NCBI GenBank assembly: GCA_038329675.1
Contig: JBBQNE010000060.1
Coordinates: 1 to 18,018 of the forward strand
Source of the DNA: JANXVY01 sp038329675
Lineage (GTDB): Bacteria; Pseudomonadota; Alphaproteobacteria; Rhizobiales; Hyphomicrobiaceae
Direction of reading: 5' to 3'
Length of the DNA: 18,018 bases
The notes below the pieces were generated by a model, which was given only the letters and a program-made list of their open reading frames with translations, did no database searches and was not told the origin of the DNA. Below, piece after piece: positions 13,853 through 18,018 of this stretch (position 1 is the first letter of the stretch; each line of letters opens with the position of its first letter). The position numbers and the translations under genes are program-made.

Positions 13853-15163
13853 CTACTTGAACGCCAGTTCGGCCTGCGGACCGAGGTCGAGGCGCTGAAG
13901 GACGGCGGGGATCTTCTCTTTCAGCTTGAAAAATCCAGCGGTCGCGTGCGGCCAAAACAGGTCGTCCCACGGGCGGCGAAGTTCGGCGACCGTCCACCCC
14001 GCCTGCCGCATGGCGCCGACCACCGGGCGCACCGCGTCGGCAGTCGGGCCGACAGGGCATCCCATCGTCACGATGGCACCAGCGCTGGCTGACACCGCGT
14101 GTGCGATCAGCGCAGTCGCTACGTCGTCGCGGGCGGGTGGCAGCACCAGCACCGGGCATTGAAACCGGGCTTGCGAGCGCGCGATCGCGTCGGCGAGTGC
14201 GGCTTGTTTGAACGCAACGACATTTGGCGCTGTACCCGCGTAAGCGTCAGCCGTCCGCAGGCCAGCGACCGCCACGACGCGATCGCGCGGCACCGGCCAA
14301 TCTTCCGGCGAGAGATCATCTTCGGTCAGCAACAGCATCACCTGACCCGCTGGCAGCGGGTCAGCCGCCGACGGCTTTACCGGCTTGCCGATATCGAAGT
14401 TATCCTCCAACGGCGCCGCATCGCGGGCCAGTTCACCGCGCGGGGAAAAGCGGCCGTTCGTATAGGTTTCGATGTTGTCTGGCCGCGCGAGATACGTTTT
14501 GCCCGCCGTTTGCAAGCCGACCACCCAGCGCCACGACAGCGTGTTCGATGCCGGGTCGCCGTCGAGCAAGTGGCGCATAAAAAAGTCCGCGCCGAGTTGC
14601 CAAGGCAGCTCCAACGTGTGGCTCCAGATGCTGGCAAACCACATGCGGGTATGGTTGTGGAGGTAACCGGTTTCGACCAATTCGACCGCCCAAGCATCAA
14701 AGCAAGCGATCCCGGTTTGGCCGGTCTCGGCGGCAGCTAACCGGGCGGCGAGTTCTCCGTCCTTGGCGATGGCGTTGCGGTGGCGCCGCAGGTCATCGAC
14801 GTAGTGGCGCCAAACGTTCGGGCGCATTTCAAGCCAACCTTTCCAGTAGGTTCGCCAGCAGACTTCTTGGACAAATTTTTCCGCCGCTGACAGTGAATGT
14901 CTGCCGAGCACGGCTGTCACGACTTCGGTCTCGCTGACAAGCCGGTGGCGGACATAGGGCGAGAGTACCGACACGTTGCGTCGTGCGCCTGCGTGCAGTT
15001 GCCCCGCCCCGCCATTGGCCCCAACGTCCCCACCATTACCATTATCAGCGAGTTCACCAATGCCAGGTCCGGTGTCGTAGTTGCGACGGCTCGCGTAATT
15101 TCGGCCTGCGTTCGGCACAAAGCCCGCCAGCCGTTCGAGACCTGCGACCCGCGTTGGAACCAT
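13853..15163 (-). CDS. Photolyase/cryptochrome-family FAD-binding protein with C-terminal alpha/beta-like domain
   Basis: From the ATG at 15163 (5 nt after the upstream peroxidase stop) the protein has 436 residues. An in-frame start at 15226 would overlap that gene by 59 nt and is less likely. Residues ~20-245 match the helical FAD domain of DNA photolyases: RNYASRRNYDTGPG, SVLSPYVRHRLVSETEV, AEKFVQEVCWRTYWKGW, YLHNHTRMWFASIW, LLDGDPASNTLSWRWVVG and a TYLARPDNIETYT tail. The usual N-terminal antenna domain is absent. Instead, residues ~272-425 look like an alpha/beta fold (VMLLLTEDDLSPEDW, RVVAVAGL, PVLVLPPARDDVA, AGAIVTMGCPVGP). A Gly/Asn-rich insertion (about 35-62) interrupts the start of the FAD domain. 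DNA repair or blue-light sensing are both possible; the substrate cannot be told from sequence. Confidence 0.82.
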   Translation of the reverse strand: MVPTRVAGLERLAGFVPNAGRNYASRRNYDTGPGIGELADNGNGGDVGANGGAGQLHAGARRNVSVLSPYVRHRLVSETEVVTAVLGRHSLSAAEKFVQEVCWRTYWKGWLEMRPNVWRHYVDDLRRHRNAIAKDGELAARLAAAETGQTGIACFDAWAVELVETGYLHNHTRMWFASIWSHTLELPWQLGADFFMRHLLDGDPASNTLSWRWVVGLQTAGKTYLARPDNIETYTNGRFSPRGELARDAAPLEDNFDIGKPVKPSAADPLPAGQVMLLLTEDDLSPEDWPVPRDRVVAVAGLRTADAYAGTAPNVVAFKQAALADAIARSQARFQCPVLVLPPARDDVATALIAHAVSASAGAIVTMGCPVGPTADAVRPVVGAMRQAGWTVAELRRPWDDLFWPHATAGFFKLKEKIPAVLQRLDLGPQAELAFK

Positions 15164-15167
15164 CACG

Positions 15168-15782
15168 TCAGCCTGCGTCACGGATCGCCCCCTCAGCTTT
15201 GGCTGCCGCGGGTGCTGGCTTGGCAAGTTCAGCTTCGATCGCCTGGAGCACGTCCTTGGCGTCAGGTGTTGTGCGGGTCCCGAACGCGGTCACCAGTTTG
15301 CCGTCGCGACCCACGAGGTATTTGTGGAAATTCCACCACGGTGCGTTCATCGGACCCAGAGTGTCGGACGCCCAGCGGTAGAACGGATGCGCCGACGATC
15401 CACGGACGGGATACTTGGCCGTTAGCGGAAACGTGACACCGAACGCGCCCTCGCAAAACGCTTTGACGTCTTTTTCCGCTTTCGGCTCTTGTCCACCGAA
15501 ATCATTTGACGGCACGCCGATGACAACCAAGCCCGCAGCTTCATACTTTTGGTAGACCGCCTGCAGCGCGCGATACTGATCCGTGAAGCCGCACAATGAG
15601 GCCGTGTTCACGACTAGCAGCACCTTTCCGCGGAAGCTCGAAAGCGGCAGGTCTTTCCCATCGATCGATTGAAAACTGAAGTCGAACGCCGACCCCGGCG
15701 CCGCTGAGCCTTGCGCTGCCGCACCAGATGCGGCCAGCCCAACGCCAATTGCGCTCAGGATACCAGCTAACCGTCGTGCCAT
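15168..15782 (-). CDS. Exported glutathione peroxidase (cysteine type)
   Basis: Thiol peroxidase that reduces hydrogen peroxide or lipid hydroperoxides, probably in the periplasm. I chose ATG at 15782 because AGGAG lies ~8 nt upstream and it yields a clean signal peptide (MARRLAGILSAIGVGLAASGAAAQ). In-frame codons upstream (to 15827) would hide that signal. The 204-residue product shows the four catalytic positions: Cys64 in NTASLCGFT, Gln98 in FGGQEP, and Trp150 and Asn151 in PWWNFHKYLV. It is a Cys, not a selenocysteine, enzyme. Cys110 is a candidate resolving cysteine, suggesting thioredoxin-type recycling as in many bacterial Gpx proteins. The C-terminal ~15 residues are Ala/Pro-rich. It precedes the photolyase-family gene with a 4-nt gap, so the two are probably one operon. 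Confidence 0.93.
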   Translation of the reverse strand: MARRLAGILSAIGVGLAASGAAAQGSAAPGSAFDFSFQSIDGKDLPLSSFRGKVLLVVNTASLCGFTDQYRALQAVYQKYEAAGLVVIGVPSNDFGGQEPKAEKDVKAFCEGAFGVTFPLTAKYPVRGSSAHPFYRWASDTLGPMNAPWWNFHKYLVGRDGKLVTAFGTRTTPDAKDVLQAIEAELAKPAPAAAKAEGAIRDAG

Positions 15783-16165
15783 AACGTGCGCTCCTAGGTT
15801 GTGACTGATGGCCTGCATCGAGGTCATGGTCGACGTTCAACACCATCGATGTCCAATTCGCGACGGCCAACATATCCGTGCGGTTTCTACGTCGCGACCA
15901 CAACGTTCGATCGGTCTTGAAACACTTTGATCTAGAACCACGGCGACGCTGGTCTGTATTATGCTAAACTGTGGGTCGGACGCGGGGCGGCTCAGTCGGT
16001 ATGATCGCGGATTGAGGCGGTGAAGCCGGTCTCAGGTCGGGCTGAGGTCGGGCTGAAACCGGGCTGAGGTCAGTTTGTGGGACAGCGGCCACGCTGTTTG
16101 TATTGTGACAGCCGTTGCCGTTTTTTAAGACACGGCCATTGCCGTTAGATTGACCTGTGGGTGCA
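15783..16165. other. Divergent intergenic region gpx / srfB
   Basis: This 383-bp gap should contain the leftward promoter for the peroxidase-photolyase pair and the rightward promoter for srfB. TATTAT at 15957-15962 is AT-rich in a GC-rich context and could be a -10, but no -35 is matched. A 4 x 11 bp tandem array (16034-16077) and a hairpin (16082-16097, ACAGCG/CGCTGT) precede srfB. A T6 run follows at 16121. No gene is supported here. Confidence 0.5.
16034..16077. repeat. Tandem repeat, 4 x 11 bp, upstream of srfB
   Basis: Units are at 16034-16044 and 16045-16055 (both AGGTCGGGCTG), 16056-16066 (AAACCGGGCTG) and 16067-16077 (AGGTCAGTTTG, diverged). The array ends 88 bp before the srfB start codon. 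Confidence 0.7.
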
Positions 16166-18018
16166 ATGAAAGCGCGCGGCTACGATCGGGATCATCGCGA
16201 TGACACGCCCGCTGGAACCGGCCCTGACACGGGTGCTGGTTCAGACACAGCTGGTTTTAAATCGACGACTTCTAAGCCAGCCCATGCCCGGTCTAACGGG
16301 GCGGCGTCACCCGTAATCATTGACGGGATCATTGATGGGTCTTTTTCCGCCGAACCCCGGGCAAGCGCGCCAATCCGTCGGCTGGTCCCGTTTTCTGGCC
16401 TTCAGTTTTTCGACATTGTGATCGATGTCGGCGTGCTGCCGATGATCAGCACGTCGTTCACCGAAGAAGTGCTCGACACGCCGTTGGGCAAACGCCGCGT
16501 CCTGCTTCCCCTACAAAGTGATCACAATCCAGACGGTAGCATATTCCACCCCGTCACATTCCGACCGCTTGGTCCAGCCGACACCTTGTCGTACTCGGGA
16601 CTTGAGGCCGTAGAGCCGTTCCTTGGGACGTGGATACCGCTGCCGTTCCTTCGTTATCTGGGCCTTGGCCCATCAGGCGACCAGCGGTTTGATGACGGCC
16701 CATCGAACTGGGCCCGCATCTTCATCGAAAAACCCGCAGCCGGGCTCCGGGCAGCTGACACATTGCGAGCCGTGCTTGCCTTTGACACCCGGCTTGACGC
16801 CACGAGCCGCGCCGATGATGGCCCATACGTGGCGCCCAATGTCGAAGACGCCCTGTTTGCTTCAACGTTTTTGCTGGTCAGCAATCCAGAGCCGCTGTCA
16901 GGCTTCATCAGCCAACCTTGGGTCGATGCGTGGCTGCGCGAGGCAGCCCCACCACGCGCGGCAGCCTCGCCGACACCGTCGCCTTCCCCCCCGTTGGCGT
17001 CTGCCGCGTCTGCGTCCGCCCCGTCTGCTGAACGCTTCACGCTGTCCCACCTCGCCCGCTATATTGGTTTTCTAAAGGTTCTCGATCAATCCGGCATGGT
17101 CCCGCGCCTTCGGTTCATCGACAGCGTGTCGCGAACCTTGCCGCTGCCAGCCGTTGGCCTCGATTTAATCATTGACGTCGGCGCCAGTGAAACCACCGCC
17201 ATCTTCGTGCCTCGCGAGCAGCCGCTGTCTCCGGAGACGGCCGCTGCCATCGCAATCCCACTTCGTATGCGCGACCTCAGTTGGCCCGTTGTGGTCCATT
17301 CCGGCGCGATCCCGACGATGATCGAATTCGACAATCAAACGTTTGGACATGCAGCGCTATCGCGTCGCAGCGGCCGTGACGCAGCCTTCGCGTGGGGCAG
17401 TCTCGTTCGGATCGGCTGCGAAGCCCAGCGGCTCCGATTGCGCCTCAATGCGGTCGATGGATTGACCGGCAGCGGCGACCTACCCGCGCGCCTAGCAGAC
17501 ACCCAACGCTCAGACAGCCTATGGCGGTTTTCAACGACCGATGGTGCCGGGGCGCGTCCCGGTCCCATGGTGAGCGGAGAGACCCTGCGACACGTCGGGG
17601 AAGACGGCGAAATCGCACACGGCGTCGCGGGGCTCATCGCTGCGCCAGCGGGCTCGGCGTCGACCAATGCTAAGGCTCCCCCCAACGCTCCAGTTGTGCG
17701 GCCACGGTTTTCAGCATCATCGCTGACCGGCTTCTTCCTCGTTGAGTTGCTGCTCCACGCGCTCGGCGAGATCAATAGCGCGGAACCATCGTCTCCATTT
17801 GGGCGCGAGGCGGCCGACAGAACCGAGATCCGTCGCATCGAGCGCATCATCGTGACATCGCCACTCGCGATGGCGCCTGAGGATCGGCAGTTGCTCGTTG
17901 AGCGCGTTTATAACGCAATCGACCTCGTATGGCGGACCCAGCGCTTTGACGATGTCGGGTCTCTCGCCCACCCGGAAAATCCGCAAGTGGCGCTGAGCAT
18001 TGGGGCCGATGTCGGGGT
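16166..18018 (+). CDS. srfB: SrfB-family protein (COG4457, PF07520), 3' end beyond the window
   Basis: Family first named for a Salmonella SsrB-regulated factor and widespread in non-pathogens; its biochemical role is not established. The frame is open from ATG 16166 to the window end (617 codons; family members are ~1000). An alternative GTG start lies at 16157. Landmarks I recognise from SrfB are PFSGLQFFDI (~75-84), LGTWIPLPFLRYLG, GPSNWARIFIE (178-188), WVDAWLREA, GLDLIIDVGASETTAIF (331-347), GRDAAFAWGSLVRIG (403-417), the RFSASSLTGFFLVELLLHALGEINS region (from ~514) and RIIVTSPLAM...RVYNAIDLVW (from ~560). The first ~70 residues are a variable, Ser/Ala/Gly-rich extension, and a Pro/Ala/Ser linker occupies ~260-288. 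In other genomes srfB is typically followed by srfC, so the next gene outside the window is of interest. Confidence 0.85.
   Translation, partial: MKARGYDRDHRDDTPAGTGPDTGAGSDTAGFKSTTSKPAHARSNGAASPVIIDGIIDGSFSAEPRASAPIRRLVPFSGLQFFDIVIDVGVLPMISTSFTEEVLDTPLGKRRVLLPLQSDHNPDGSIFHPVTFRPLGPADTLSYSGLEAVEPFLGTWIPLPFLRYLGLGPSGDQRFDDGPSNWARIFIEKPAAGLRAADTLRAVLAFDTRLDATSRADDGPYVAPNVEDALFASTFLLVSNPEPLSGFISQPWVDAWLREAAPPRAAASPTPSPSPPLASAASASAPSAERFTLSHLARYIGFLKVLDQSGMVPRLRFIDSVSRTLPLPAVGLDLIIDVGASETTAIFVPREQPLSPETAAAIAIPLRMRDLSWPVVVHSGAIPTMIEFDNQTFGHAALSRRSGRDAAFAWGSLVRIGCEAQRLRLRLNAVDGLTGSGDLPARLADTQRSDSLWRFSTTDGAGARPGPMVSGETLRHVGEDGEIAHGVAGLIAAPAGSASTNAKAPPNAPVVRPRFSASSLTGFFLVELLLHALGEINSAEPSSPFGREAADRTEIRRIERIIVTSPLAMAPEDRQLLVERVYNAIDLVWRTQRFDDVGSLAHPENPQVALSIGADVG

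Overview
The window reads as a chromosomal segment of an alphaproteobacterium. Supporting signs are the gene order pepA / lptF-lptG-lptD-surA-pdxA-rsmA, an hfq-hflX pair, moderately high GC and protein sequences of alphaproteobacterial type. A Rhodospirillales-like organism is a reasonable guess from general resemblance, but the sequence alone does not fix a genus. No phage, transposase, integrase or CRISPR-Cas gene is present.

Layout. 1-275 is non-coding and holds a multi-hairpin repeat. 276-1817 (-) is pepA, leucyl aminopeptidase, cut by an in-frame TAA before its last ~75 codons. 1818-2277 is a divergent intergenic region with a hairpin, a 25-bp inverted repeat and a 4 x 14 bp tandem array. 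2278-11239 (+) is an envelope-biogenesis and housekeeping run: lptF, lptG and lptD (LPS export to the outer membrane), surA (periplasmic chaperone for outer-membrane proteins such as LptD), pdxA (vitamin B6) and rsmA (16S rRNA dimethyltransferase). hflX and hfq (-) follow, convergent with rsmA. Then come a 5 x 18 bp palindromic tandem array, a pair of ~53-bp dispersed repeats, tRNA-Thr(TGT) and a second copy of the multi-hairpin repeat. Next are a photolyase/cryptochrome-family FAD protein with an unusual domain order and a periplasmic glutathione peroxidase (both -). From 16166 to the window edge (+) is a large SrfB-family gene that is cut by the edge.

How the genes work together. LptF and LptG form the membrane part of the ABC transporter that pulls LPS from the inner membrane. 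LptD is its outer-membrane exit channel, and SurA helps such beta-barrels fold. PdxA and RsmA are translationally coupled. HflX (ribosome-rescue GTPase) and Hfq (RNA chaperone) form a stress and translation pair. The peroxidase and photolyase genes are adjacent and look like a small oxidative/light-damage operon.

The most unusual features are: (i) several intergenic regions carry their own unrelated short tandem array (14, 13, 18 and 11 bp units), and similar repeats lie in frame in rsmA (24 bp) and surA (15 bp); (ii) two copies of a three-to-four-hairpin repeat each end the same distance from the 3' end of a minus-strand gene; (iii) the photolyase-family protein has the FAD domain first and an apparent alpha/beta domain last; (iv) SrfB carries a phosphate-1-like motif; (v) pepA has an in-frame stop codon.
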